Shown piece by piece: positions 7,972 to 15,984 of a stretch of 28,589 nucleotides of DNA. The notes beneath the pieces were generated by a model. It was not told the DNA's origin, did no database searches, and saw only the letters and a program-made list of their open reading frames with translations. This DNA is from CAYUWG01 sp964448285. GTDB lineage: Bacteria > Bacteroidota > Ignavibacteria > SZUA-365. Both the position numbers and the translations under genes were made by a program. The number at the start of each line of letters is the position of its first letter. The stretch's first letter is position 1. The stretch is taken from NCBI GenBank assembly GCA_964448285.1, contig CAYUWG010000052.1, positions 1 to 28,589 of the forward strand, read 5' to 3'.

Positions 7972-8988
7972 ATGACACGGGGAATAATCCCGATGATTCT
8001 CACCGTTCTTGTGATGATGATCGTCGGTTGTGAAAAACAGGAGGGACCCGTTGGAACCTACCCGGACAACGGATCTGCTTCCATGGCGAAGTCCAGTGAT
8101 TTCTGGACGACACTCGCTCCGATACCAGGGCTATTTGGCACCGGAGTAGAAGGAATAAGCGCATCGAACGTTGGCGATAAGATCGTCGCAGCATGTGGTT
8201 ACGATGGTTTCGACTTGTCCACGACTCGTATTTACGACATCGCAACGAATACGTGGAGCTTCGGTGCCAACGCACCCGGTACGAACTCTGAAGCACCGGC
8301 CGTTACGAAGGATGGCTATGTCTATATCCTCGGCGGTCGCGGTCCAGGTACATTCGCGAACTGGCGATATGACCTCGCGAACAACTCATGGACAACGCTT
8401 GCACCATTGCCGACGAATCGAATCGGCTCTGCCGCTGCTGTCGTTGGAAATGCTATCTACGTTATCGGCGGAAGAACCGGTTCAGCACCGAATGGAGACG
8501 GCAAGCTATCCGTCGTCCAGAAGTACGACATCGGAACGAACACGTGGACGACTGTCTCCCCACTCCCGTATGCATTGTCGGATTGTGCGGCGGCGGTTGT
8601 CGGTGGAAAGATCTACATCTTTGGTGGATTCGATGCCACAGATGTAGTCCAGAATGCCGTGTTACGCTATGATCCCGTAACCGATACATGGACAACAGGT
8701 TACTCATCGATGCCAACAGCACGAGGAGCGATGTATGCCGTCGGTACATCCGGAGGTACAGTGTACGTGATAGGCGGAACCGGACAAGCATGGTCAGCGG
8801 CAATAGGCTCGACAGTTGAAGCATACAAAGTCTCGACCGACACGTGGACCACGGGATATACTCCCATGCCGACTCCGCGTGCTGAGCATTGTGCCGCCAG
8901 TCACGGTGGACGAATCTACATCATCGGTGGTGCGCAGCCTGGAGCCGGTGTCGGACGACAGAGTGCGAACGAATCCTACAAACCGTAG
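7972..8988 (+). CDS. Kelch-repeat beta-propeller lipoprotein (paralogue 1)
   Basis: A 338-aa predicted lipoprotein. The lipobox IVGC puts the lipidated Cys at about residue 23, followed by EKQE, so outer-membrane anchoring is likely. The rest is a chain of Kelch blades, each with a D-x-W-T-T turn, a P-L/M-P-x-x-R segment and an IYIIGG or VYVIGG strand, making a probable six-bladed propeller. The open frame runs up to a TTG at 7933, but ATG 7972 has AAAGGAG 7 nt upstream and gives a proper signal peptide. The next gene is a same-length paralogue. Kelch propellers usually bind proteins or glycans; no catalytic residues are recognisable, so the function is unknown. Confidence 0.85.
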   Translation: MTRGIIPMILTVLVMMIVGCEKQEGPVGTYPDNGSASMAKSSDFWTTLAPIPGLFGTGVEGISASNVGDKIVAACGYDGFDLSTTRIYDIATNTWSFGANAPGTNSEAPAVTKDGYVYILGGRGPGTFANWRYDLANNSWTTLAPLPTNRIGSAAAVVGNAIYVIGGRTGSAPNGDGKLSVVQKYDIGTNTWTTVSPLPYALSDCAAAVVGGKIYIFGGFDATDVVQNAVLRYDPVTDTWTTGYSSMPTARGAMYAVGTSGGTVYVIGGTGQAWSAAIGSTVEAYKVSTDTWTTGYTPMPTPRAEHCAASHGGRIYIIGGAQPGAGVGRQSANESYKP

Positions 8989-9009
8989 GCTCGGATAAAA
9001 TCACGAACA

Positions 9010-9038
9010 GAAGGAGGGGGCGAACCGCCCTCTCCTTC
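9010..9038 (+). terminator. Strong hairpin after Kelch gene 1
   Basis: A 13-bp stem (GAAGGAGGGGGCG against CGCCCTCTCCTTC, one G-T wobble) with an AAC loop starts about 20 nt after the stop codon. It is not followed by a T-run, so it may act as an mRNA 3' stabiliser as much as a terminator. Confidence 0.55.
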
Positions 9039-9121
9039 AATATGTGGGCGCGATGAAGTTCAGCATTTCGTTCAGATCGTTACCATTTGTGGAAGAAGAA
9101 GTATCACAATGTGACTGATGC

Positions 9122-9150
9122 TTGCATATACCGAATCGCCGTCATATGTT
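9122..9150 (+). promoter_or_regulatory. Sigma70-like promoter of Kelch lipoprotein gene 2
   Basis: TTGCAT at 9122-9127, a 17-nt spacer and TATGTT at 9145-9150, matching the arrangement and -10 box upstream of the first Kelch gene. It comes after the hairpin of gene 1, so the second gene is probably transcribed on its own. Confidence 0.5.
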
Positions 9151-9156
9151 GGCACT

Positions 9157-9330
9157 CCAATCTTCGCTTGCTGAAATGAAAAGGCCCTTGCCCAATAAAG
9201 GATTTCTATCCGCTGATTCAGTGAGGGTCTTCTATGGTCTGTTAGAGAGGAGGTGACATAGGTTTCTGCATATCATGGCATTGTTGGCAAGCAATCCCCA
9301 CAAACAGATAGTTAAAAGAAAGGAATCGTT
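9157..9330 (+). promoter_or_regulatory. Conserved 5' leader of Kelch lipoprotein gene 2
   Basis: About 170 nt from the predicted transcript start to ATG 9331. It shares AATCTTCGCTTG, CTGAAATGA, TTCAGTGA and AGAGGAGGTGA (9246-9256) with the leader of the first gene, at nearly the same distances: AGGAGG to ATG is 83 nt here and 84 nt there. The functional ribosome site is AAAGGA at 9319-9324. The rest of the intergenic stretch (9039-9121) shows nothing recognisable. Confidence 0.45.
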
Positions 9331-10347
9331 ATGACACGAATTCATTTTTCGGTCATACTCACTGCAACTGTCATCCTTATTACAGGATGCGAAAAGCAGG
9401 AATCACCGGTCGAAACGTATCAGGGCAACAATCCTGTTACGATGACGAAATCGAGCGACGTCTGGACCTCACTGGCCTCAGTCACTGGTCTTACCGGGCC
9501 TGGAATAGAAGGAGTCAGCGCAGCAAACGTCGGAGATAAAATTGTCGCCGCATGCGGCTACGATGGTTCGGACAAAAACACGACGCGTATTTACGACATC
9601 GCGACGAATACATGGAGCTTCGGTGCCAACGCACCTGGTACGAACTCTGAACCGCCAGCCGTATCCAAGGATGGCTATGTCTATGTCCTCGGAGGTCGCG
9701 GTTCAGGTGCAAACGCGAACTGGAGATACGATCTTGCAAACGACTCATGGACAACGCTTGCACCACTGCCGACAAATCGTATCGGCTCGGCTGCTGCCGT
9801 CGTTGGAAACGCCATCTACGTTATCGGTGGACGAACCGGTTCTGCACCGAATGGATTCGGTAAGCTTTCCGTTGTCGAGAAATACGACATCGGAACGAAC
9901 ACATGGTCAACCGTCTCTCCACTCCCGTATGCATTGTCGGATTGTGCAGGGGCGGTGGTCGGTGGAAAGATCTACATCTTTGGTGGATTCAACGCCGCCA
10001 GTATGGTCCAGAGCGCAGTGTTACGCTATGATCCCGTAACAGACACATGGACAACAGGTTACTCATCGATGCCAACAGCACGTGGTGCGATGTATGCCGT
10101 CGGTACATCCGGAGGTACAGTGTACGTGATAGGCGGAACCGGACAAGCATGGTCAGCGGCAATAGGCTCGACAGTTGAAGCATACAAAGTCTCGACCGAC
10201 ACGTGGACCACGGGATATACTCCCATGCCGACTCCGCGTGCTGAGCATTGTGCCGCCAGTCACGGTGGACGAATCTACATCATCGGTGGTGCGCAGCCTG
10301 GAGCCGGTGTCGGACGACAGAGTGCGAACGAATCCTACAAACCGTAA
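9331..10347 (+). CDS. Kelch-repeat beta-propeller lipoprotein (paralogue 2)
   Basis: A 338-aa protein aligning end to end, apparently without gaps, with the gene at 7972. The signal peptide ends in lipobox ITGC followed by EKQE. The Kelch blades show the same D-x-W-T-T, P-L-P-x-x-R and IYVIGG pattern. Differences concentrate in the signal peptide, the region just after the lipid anchor, and scattered third codon positions. The last 260 nt of coding sequence are identical to the first paralogue. It is probably displayed on the periplasmic or outer face of the outer membrane; the binding partner is unknown. Its own promoter, leader and terminator make it a separate transcription unit. Confidence 0.85.
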   Translation: MTRIHFSVILTATVILITGCEKQESPVETYQGNNPVTMTKSSDVWTSLASVTGLTGPGIEGVSAANVGDKIVAACGYDGSDKNTTRIYDIATNTWSFGANAPGTNSEPPAVSKDGYVYVLGGRGSGANANWRYDLANDSWTTLAPLPTNRIGSAAAVVGNAIYVIGGRTGSAPNGFGKLSVVEKYDIGTNTWSTVSPLPYALSDCAGAVVGGKIYIFGGFNAASMVQSAVLRYDPVTDTWTTGYSSMPTARGAMYAVGTSGGTVYVIGGTGQAWSAAIGSTVEAYKVSTDTWTTGYTPMPTPRAEHCAASHGGRIYIIGGAQPGAGVGRQSANESYKP

Positions 10348-10366
10348 TCGTCAATAGACGTGACAC

Positions 10367-10405
10367 AGAGAAAGAGAGGGCATCGCTCTCTCTTTCTCTT
10401 TATTA
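10367..10405 (+). terminator. Rho-independent terminator after Kelch gene 2
   Basis: The arms AGAGAAAGAGAG (10367-10378) and CTCTCTTTCTCT (10388-10399) form a perfect 12-bp stem with a 9-nt loop, followed by TTTATT. It starts about 20 nt after the stop codon. Confidence 0.7.
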
Positions 10406-10509
10406 CGTGCACAGTGCTTTTCAATTGGGAGAGCGATTGAGGAAACGATTCATGACGACAGTTCTTTCTTTTGGCATTCACTCCACTCTTTCTGATTTTC
10501 GAACCCATC

Positions 10510-12291
10510 ATGAGCATGCAAGACGACGAGATTTTAGGAAAAGCATATGACAGCAGGCTCATGAAACGCCTGCTTCGCTATGCGCAACCCTATCGCTATC
10601 ACATCATCGGCGGCATTCTCCTGACCATTTTTATTTCCGCGTTGGGACCGATACGTCCCTACCTCACAAAAGTCGCCGTTGACGAGGCGATTGCACGAGG
10701 GGATAAGGAGTATCTGCTCACGCTTGCGCTTATCCTTGTCGGGACGCTTGTTCTTCAGGGCATCGTGCAGTTCGCTGTAACGTACCTTACACAATGGATC
10801 GGACAGCGCACGATCCTCGACATTCGCATGGAGGTTTTTCGTAAGCTCCAATCCATGGGGATGCGATTCTATGACCGCAATCCGGTCGGGAGATTGGTGA
10901 CGCGCGTCACCGGTGACGTCGAAGTGCTGAATGAAATGTTCTCCGCGGGCGTCGTCACCGTCTTTGCCGATGTCTTCATCATTCTCTGGATTATAGGCTT
11001 CATGTTTTTCATTGACTGGCAGCTTGCTCTCGTCACCCTCAGCGTGCTGCCGCTTCTCGTGTATGCGACGTTTCTCTTTCGTAAGAAAGTGCGGGAGACG
11101 TACCGCGACATTCGTTTTCACGTTGCGCGTCTGAACAGCTTCACGCAGGAGCGTGTTTCAGGCATGGCGACGGTGCAACTCTACGGCAGAGAAGAAAGCG
11201 AGTATCGGAAGCACGACGAGATCAACTCCATGCATGCGAATGCGCATATCAAATCGGTCTTCTTTTATGCGGTGTTCTTTCCCACGGTGGAGTTTCTCAG
11301 CGCGCTCACGATTGCGTTGATCGTGTGGTATGCAGGCGGTCAAATCATTTCCGGAATGATGTCGCTCGGCGTATTGATTTCATTCATCCAGTACACGGAG
11401 ATGTTCTTCCGTCCGATTCGCGACCTCTCGGAGAAGTACAACATCATGCAGACGGCGATGGCCTCATCGGAAAGGCTCTTTCAACTGCTCGATGATCAGA
11501 CAGTCATTCCTGAAGTGTCGAAGGAACGAGCGAAGCGGTATGTCCCCGGAGATATCGAATTCCGGAATGTGTGGTTCTCATACAACGAAGACGAGTATGT
11601 TCTTCGCAACGTGTCCTTCAAGATTCCGCGAGGCACTTCTTCCGCGATCGTCGGTGCGACCGGCGCCGGGAAAACCACGATCATCAATTTGCTCTCACGT
11701 TTCTACGACATACAGAAAGGCGAAATCCTGATCGGCGGTGTGGATATCCGGGAGTTGCCGCTCGATGAATTGCGAAAGCACATTGCGGTCGTACTTCAGG
11801 ACGTATTCCTTTTTTCCGGAGACATCAGGCAGAACATCGGCCTTGGGCGAAAGGACATTTCCGACGAAGCGCTCTGGAACACGACGCGAATGGTTGGAGC
11901 CGATGGTTTCATCGGCAGGCTTGAAGATGGATTGAACTCCGAGGTGAAGGAACGGGGAGCAACGCTCTCGGTCGGCCAGAAGCAACTTCTCGCCTTCGCA
12001 CGTGCACTCGCGTACGATCCGGAAATTCTCGTTCTCGATGAGGCGACCTCAAGCGTCGATACGGAAACCGAGCGGTTGATACAACAGGCGATCGAGAATC
12101 TCATGCGTGAAAGAACTTCTATCGTCATCGCACACCGCCTCTCGACGATTCAGCATGCGGATCAGATCATCGTCATGCACAAGGGGCAAGTGCGTGAATC
12201 AGGCACACATGCAGAACTGTTGCGCAAAGACGGCATCTATTCGCGGCTCTATCAGTTGCAATACAAAGAGCAAGAGCTTCAACAAGTTTGA
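10510..12291 (+). CDS. ABC exporter with fused membrane and ATPase domains (MsbA/LmrA-like)
   Basis: A 593-aa half-transporter that would work as a dimer in the inner membrane. The N-terminal ~320 residues hold six membrane segments of the type 1 exporter fold, including HIIGGILLTIFISAL and VFADVFIILWIIGFMFF. The nucleotide-binding domain has Walker A GATGAGKTT (382-390), Q-loop Q430, ABC signature LSVGQ (486-490, the first G of the usual LSGGQ is V), Walker B ILVLDEATS (from 506) and switch H542. The open frame continues upstream to a TTG at 10471, but ATG 10510 is preferred because it gives the usual short hydrophilic N-terminus; no clear ribosome site is present. The substrate cannot be read from sequence; lipid or multidrug export are the usual roles. 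Confidence 0.9.
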   Translation: MSMQDDEILGKAYDSRLMKRLLRYAQPYRYHIIGGILLTIFISALGPIRPYLTKVAVDEAIARGDKEYLLTLALILVGTLVLQGIVQFAVTYLTQWIGQRTILDIRMEVFRKLQSMGMRFYDRNPVGRLVTRVTGDVEVLNEMFSAGVVTVFADVFIILWIIGFMFFIDWQLALVTLSVLPLLVYATFLFRKKVRETYRDIRFHVARLNSFTQERVSGMATVQLYGREESEYRKHDEINSMHANAHIKSVFFYAVFFPTVEFLSALTIALIVWYAGGQIISGMMSLGVLISFIQYTEMFFRPIRDLSEKYNIMQTAMASSERLFQLLDDQTVIPEVSKERAKRYVPGDIEFRNVWFSYNEDEYVLRNVSFKIPRGTSSAIVGATGAGKTTIINLLSRFYDIQKGEILIGGVDIRELPLDELRKHIAVVLQDVFLFSGDIRQNIGLGRKDISDEALWNTTRMVGADGFIGRLEDGLNSEVKERGATLSVGQKQLLAFARALAYDPEILVLDEATSSVDTETERLIQQAIENLMRERTSIVIAHRLSTIQHADQIIVMHKGQVRESGTHAELLRKDGIYSRLYQLQYKEQELQQV

Positions 12292-12445
12292 TCTCCCTGC
12301 GACCGGCGGTTCTCTTTGCTGCGACACAACCGTTCGAGTACATGCTTAAGAGAACAGGAGGACGCTGGAGTTCGATTCATCGAGCAGCGCACCGTCGAAT
12401 CGTTTGCCGCAATGCCGGCATCTCCGTAACATGCCGCCGGTAGAT

Positions 12446-12910
12446 ATGCTTCGAAGAATCATCCCATCATTACACCTGTTGCTCATTGGATTTCTCCTTG
12501 TTTCCTGCAGCGGCAGCAAGATCGTCATCAAGGACGCCATGCAGATTCGGCAGGTGTTAGCGGAAGACCCGCTGGCCGTAAAGCTCCCTTCGGTCGATGG
12601 CGAGAAGGTTTCCGTGGGCGACGTGATCCTCACAGAGCGCTCCATTGACCGTGTACAAACGAAGACCGTGCATGAATCGCGATATGATCTTCTGCTGACC
12701 GTACGAGGCGTCGAAGAGCTTCGTTGGAAGGCATTCGCGCGCAAGCGCAGTGTGTCCGAAGCGGCATTCGTCCTGCATGGCGTCGTGCACCGCATGTTTC
12801 CAGTCGTTCGCCCCGATACGAGTCTCGTTACGATCATCGTGATCGACAGCGTCGCATCATCGGAAAAGGAACTGCAACGCATTGTCGGCGCAATCCGGAA
12901 AAGCGACTGA
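12446..12910 (+). CDS. Small predicted lipoprotein of unknown function
   Basis: A 154-aa protein if started at ATG 12446, which gives a clean lipoprotein signal: MLRRIIP, then a hydrophobic LLLIGFLLVSC, with Cys as the lipidation site followed by SGSK. In-frame alternatives lie at 12431 and 12404. The mature part is a mixed alpha/beta domain of about 130 residues rich in charged residues (DAMQIRQVLAEDP, SRYDLLLTVRGVEEL). I do not recognise the family. It sits between the ABC exporter and era on the same strand with gaps of about 150 and 110 nt, which hold no other gene. The large opposite-strand frame here is a shadow. Confidence 0.6.
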   Translation: MLRRIIPSLHLLLIGFLLVSCSGSKIVIKDAMQIRQVLAEDPLAVKLPSVDGEKVSVGDVILTERSIDRVQTKTVHESRYDLLLTVRGVEELRWKAFARKRSVSEAAFVLHGVVHRMFPVVRPDTSLVTIIVIDSVASSEKELQRIVGAIRKSD

Positions 12911-13019
12911 ATACCACGAAATTTCCTTATTGAGATGCAAACCGCTCTCAGTGGCGCGGATTGCATTTCACTGATGCCCGGCCTACTTTCGAAGCAGCAT
13001 CGCGCGTGTGCTTTCACTC

Positions 13020-13952
13020 ATGCCTGAACAAAACCAACCCACGAATTTCTCTGACTATCGCTGTGGCTACGCCGCTTTGATTGGGGAGCCGAACGTCGGG
13101 AAATCCACGCTCATGAATGCAGCGCTCGGCACGAAGCTTTCCATCGTGACGCCGAAGCCGCAGACGACGCGCAGAAAAGTCCTCGGTTTTTACCACACGG
13201 AAACGGCGCAGTGCATTTTCATCGATACGCCGGGATTGATCGATCCGAAATACGCGCTCCAACGCTCGATGATGGACGCCGCACGTTCAGCTATTGCCGA
13301 AGCGGACGTCCTCGTACTGCTTTTAGATGTGAACAGCGCGCTATCAGCAGACCAGCCGTACACGCCTGAGCTTAGCGGATTTTTCGAAACAGCCCGTCTG
13401 CCGCTTGTTTGCCTTTTGAACAAATGCGACCTGTTAGGTGACAAGAACACGATGCTTCCGGTGATTGAAAGACTCGCCGCTACGGGCTTGTTCAAGGACA
13501 TTCATCCGATTTCGGCCATGACCGGAGAAGGAGTGGAAGATGCGCTCAAAAATATTTGCGGGGCGCTGCCTGTTCATCCGCCGTTGTTTCCACCCGATGT
13601 TCTCAGCGACCAGCCCGAACGCTTCTTCGTCAGCGAGATCATTCGCGAGAAAATTTTCTTCCTGTACAGACAGGAAATCCCTTATGCCACGGAGGTTGCC
13701 ATCGTGGAGTTCAAGGAAAAGGAAAACATCGATGTCATCTCCGCCGAGATCATCGTAGAGCGTGAAAGCCAGCGCCGCATTCTCATCGGGCACAAGGGTG
13801 AAGCGATCAAAAAGGTCGGGACTCTCGCGCGAAAAGACATCGAATCGTTCCTCGGGAGAAAGGTGTTTCTCGAACTTCACGTAAAGGTCAGGGAAGGCTG
13901 GCGCAACAGCGAGGATTGGATTCGCAGATTGGGATACTCCATTCAAACATGA
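13020..13952 (+). CDS. era: GTPase Era, ribosome biogenesis
   Basis: A 310-aa GTPase that binds the 3' end of 16S rRNA during 30S maturation. G1 is GEPNVGKST (22-30), G2 lies in PKPQTTRR (45-52), G3 is DTPG (69-72), G4 is NKCD (134-137) and G5 is ISAMTG. The C-terminal third is the KH-type RNA-binding domain with ILIGHKGEAIKKVG. Length and order match Era throughout. ATG 13020 is preferred over the in-frame GTG at 13008, as it begins nearer the conserved core. Confidence 0.96.
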   Translation: MPEQNQPTNFSDYRCGYAALIGEPNVGKSTLMNAALGTKLSIVTPKPQTTRRKVLGFYHTETAQCIFIDTPGLIDPKYALQRSMMDAARSAIAEADVLVLLLDVNSALSADQPYTPELSGFFETARLPLVCLLNKCDLLGDKNTMLPVIERLAATGLFKDIHPISAMTGEGVEDALKNICGALPVHPPLFPPDVLSDQPERFFVSEIIREKIFFLYRQEIPYATEVAIVEFKEKENIDVISAEIIVERESQRRILIGHKGEAIKKVGTLARKDIESFLGRKVFLELHVKVREGWRNSEDWIRRLGYSIQT

Positions 13953-13965
13953 GACACGAACACGC

Positions 13966-15015
13966 ATGAACAGAAGATCATTCTTTGGAGCTTCGGCAGT
14001 CCTTGGCTCCGCACTTTCAACGAATCCTTTGAAGGCTCTCACGACGTCGTTCAACTCGTCGTTCAAGCCAATCGCCATTGCGAGTACGAACGGCATCGAG
14101 TGCACGCGGCTTGCAATGAAGATGATCAACGACGGCAGCGACGCACTCGACGCCGTGATTGCCGGAGTCAACCTTGTCGAGGACGATCCGAATGACAACA
14201 GCGTCGGCTATGGCGGACTCCCGAATGAAGATGGTGTCGTCGAACTCGATGCATGTGTCATGCATGGCCCGACTGGGCGTGGAGGATCCGTTGCATCCTT
14301 GCGCAATATCAAGAATCCATCGAAGGTCGCGAGAATCGTGATGGAACGCACCGATCACGTCTTGATCGTCGGCGAAGGAGCGCTGCGTTTTGCGAAGGCG
14401 CATGGCTTCGTTGAAGAAAACCTTCTCACGGATGCATCGCGAAAAGCTTGGCTCAAATGGAAGGAGAATCTTTCGACCGAGGACGATTGGCTTCCGGTTC
14501 ATGACGTCGATTCGAAGGACATCGGCGGCGTCCTATGGGAGAAGGAACGACAGACCGGTACGATCAACTGCTGCGCGCTCGATCTGAAGGGCAACCTTTC
14601 GGGATGCACGACGACGAGCGGTCTTTCTTTCAAGATTCCCGGTCGGGTCGGCGATTCCCCGATCTTAGGTGCAGGCTTATACGTCGATAATGAAGTCGGC
14701 GCCGCCGGTTCGACGGGCCGGGGTGAAGCGAACCTCCTCTCGTGCAGCAGCGTCATGATCGTTGAGTACATGCGTGACGGCAAATCTCCGGAAGAAGCGT
14801 GTCTCCTCGCGTGCAAGCGCATCGCACAACAAACGAAAATGAAGCGCCTGCTCGATGACTCAGGTCGCCCGAATTTCAACGTTTCGTTCTATGCCATCAA
14901 CAAGCGCGGGGAATACGGAAGCGCATCGCTGTGGAGTGGACGACAATTCGTCATCAATACCGACGGTGGTGCGAGCAAAGTCCTCGACTCGGCGTACCTG
15001 TACAGGAAGGCATAA
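13966..15015 (+). CDS. Tat-exported glycosylasparaginase-like Ntn hydrolase
   Basis: A 349-aa member of the N4-(beta-N-acetylglucosaminyl)-L-asparaginase family, which splits the GlcNAc-Asn bond of N-glycoprotein remnants after self-cleavage that exposes a nucleophilic Thr. The N-terminus NRRSFFGAS followed by a hydrophobic stretch is a twin-arginine signal, so the enzyme is inferred to be exported folded. Family landmarks are GYGGLPNEDGVVELDA (81-96), the predicted nucleophile T199, TTTSGL, GRVGDSPILGAGLY (226-239) and GAAGSTGRGE (245-254). Known glycosylasparaginases have HDTIG at the cleavage site; here it reads TGTIN, so the residue before the nucleophile is Gly, as in plant-type/isoaspartyl asparaginases. 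Activity is likely but specificity is uncertain. It starts 13 nt after era. Confidence 0.85.
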   Translation: MNRRSFFGASAVLGSALSTNPLKALTTSFNSSFKPIAIASTNGIECTRLAMKMINDGSDALDAVIAGVNLVEDDPNDNSVGYGGLPNEDGVVELDACVMHGPTGRGGSVASLRNIKNPSKVARIVMERTDHVLIVGEGALRFAKAHGFVEENLLTDASRKAWLKWKENLSTEDDWLPVHDVDSKDIGGVLWEKERQTGTINCCALDLKGNLSGCTTTSGLSFKIPGRVGDSPILGAGLYVDNEVGAAGSTGRGEANLLSCSSVMIVEYMRDGKSPEEACLLACKRIAQQTKMKRLLDDSGRPNFNVSFYAINKRGEYGSASLWSGRQFVINTDGGASKVLDSAYLYRKA

Positions 15016-15027
15016 TCACTCTCTCCG

Positions 15028-15984
15028 ATGCAGTGTCGAATATGCCGCAGTACCGGTAACCACGAAATATTTCGGGTGCGTGAGATGATGTTCGGATTAC
15101 GCGAGGAGTTCGAATACTTCCAGTGCATCGAATGTGCGTGTCTGCAGATCTCGGAATTCCCGGATGATATATCCCGCTATTACGGCGAAGGCTACTACAG
15201 CTTGAGCAGCGATCCTTCGAAGAAGAATCCGTTGATCCGTTTCCTTCGCAGACGGCGAAACCGATACATCATGGACGGAATCGGCTCGGTTGGAAGGTTT
15301 CTCAGTCGTATTCAACCGAATGATGCGCTTCATGGCGTTGCACGCCTTGGACCGAAACGGAGAATGCGTATGCTCGACGTTGGAAGCGGTGCGGGAGACC
15401 TCGTTTATACGCTCAAGGAATTGGGATTCGAGTCCGTTCTCGGAATCGATCCATATCTCAAAGAGGACATCGTTTATCCAAACGGTGCTCTCGTGAAAAA
15501 GCAGTCCATCGAGGAAGTTGTCGGTTCATGGGATATCATCATGTTCCATCACGTCTTCGAGCATATGAGCAATCCATTTTCCGTAATGGATGAAGTTCGT
15601 CGGCTGCTTTCAGATGAGGGTGTATGCCTTGTTCGAATTCCGACCGTGACTTCTGAAGCGTGGGACATTTACAAAACGGACTGGGTACAACTCGACGCAC
15701 CACGACACTTCTTTCTCCATAGCCATCAGAGCATTCGGCAATTCGCTTCGATAACGGGCTTCGTCGTTCACTCACTGTCGTGTGATTCCACCGCTTTTCA
15801 ATTCTGGGGCAGCGAGCAATACAAAGACGATGTTCCTCTGATGTCGAAGGATTCCTATCTTGTCAACGGGTCGGCGTCGCGCTTTTCGAAAATGACGATA
15901 CGTGACTATGCAAACAGAGCTGAACGATTGAATGCGGAACAGCGTGGCGACCAGATAGCAGTTCTCCTCGGAAAAAATTCCTGA
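15028..15984 (+). CDS. Class I SAM-dependent methyltransferase with N-terminal zinc-ribbon motif
   Basis: A 318-aa protein. Cysteine pairs C3-x-x-C6 and C33-x-x-C36 form a probable zinc ribbon of the kind found in sugar C-methyltransferase-like and small-molecule methyltransferases. The Rossmann SAM-binding glycine motif LDVGSGAGD is at about 116-124, followed by LGIDPYLKED (acidic end of strand 2) and the HHVFEHMSNP motif (174-183) typical of Methyltransf_23-type enzymes. The C-terminal region (DAPRHFFLHS) also fits that group. The substrate is unknown. Its stop codon overlaps the ruvB start (TGATG), implying translational coupling. Confidence 0.8.
   Translation: MQCRICRSTGNHEIFRVREMMFGLREEFEYFQCIECACLQISEFPDDISRYYGEGYYSLSSDPSKKNPLIRFLRRRRNRYIMDGIGSVGRFLSRIQPNDALHGVARLGPKRRMRMLDVGSGAGDLVYTLKELGFESVLGIDPYLKEDIVYPNGALVKKQSIEEVVGSWDIIMFHHVFEHMSNPFSVMDEVRRLLSDEGVCLVRIPTVTSEAWDIYKTDWVQLDAPRHFFLHSHQSIRQFASITGFVVHSLSCDSTAFQFWGSEQYKDDVPLMSKDSYLVNGSASRFSKMTIRDYANRAERLNAEQRGDQIAVLLGKNS

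Noticed and set aside
9275..9334. A 19-codon open frame in the leader of the second Kelch gene, overlapping its ATG as ATGA
   Set aside because: No equivalent exists in the otherwise conserved leader of the first gene, and AGGAGG is about 20 nt away, too far for its start.
12346..13017. A 223-codon minus-strand frame opposite the small lipoprotein
   Set aside because: Arg/Ser-rich shadow composition without motifs; the plus-strand lipoprotein has a proper lipobox.
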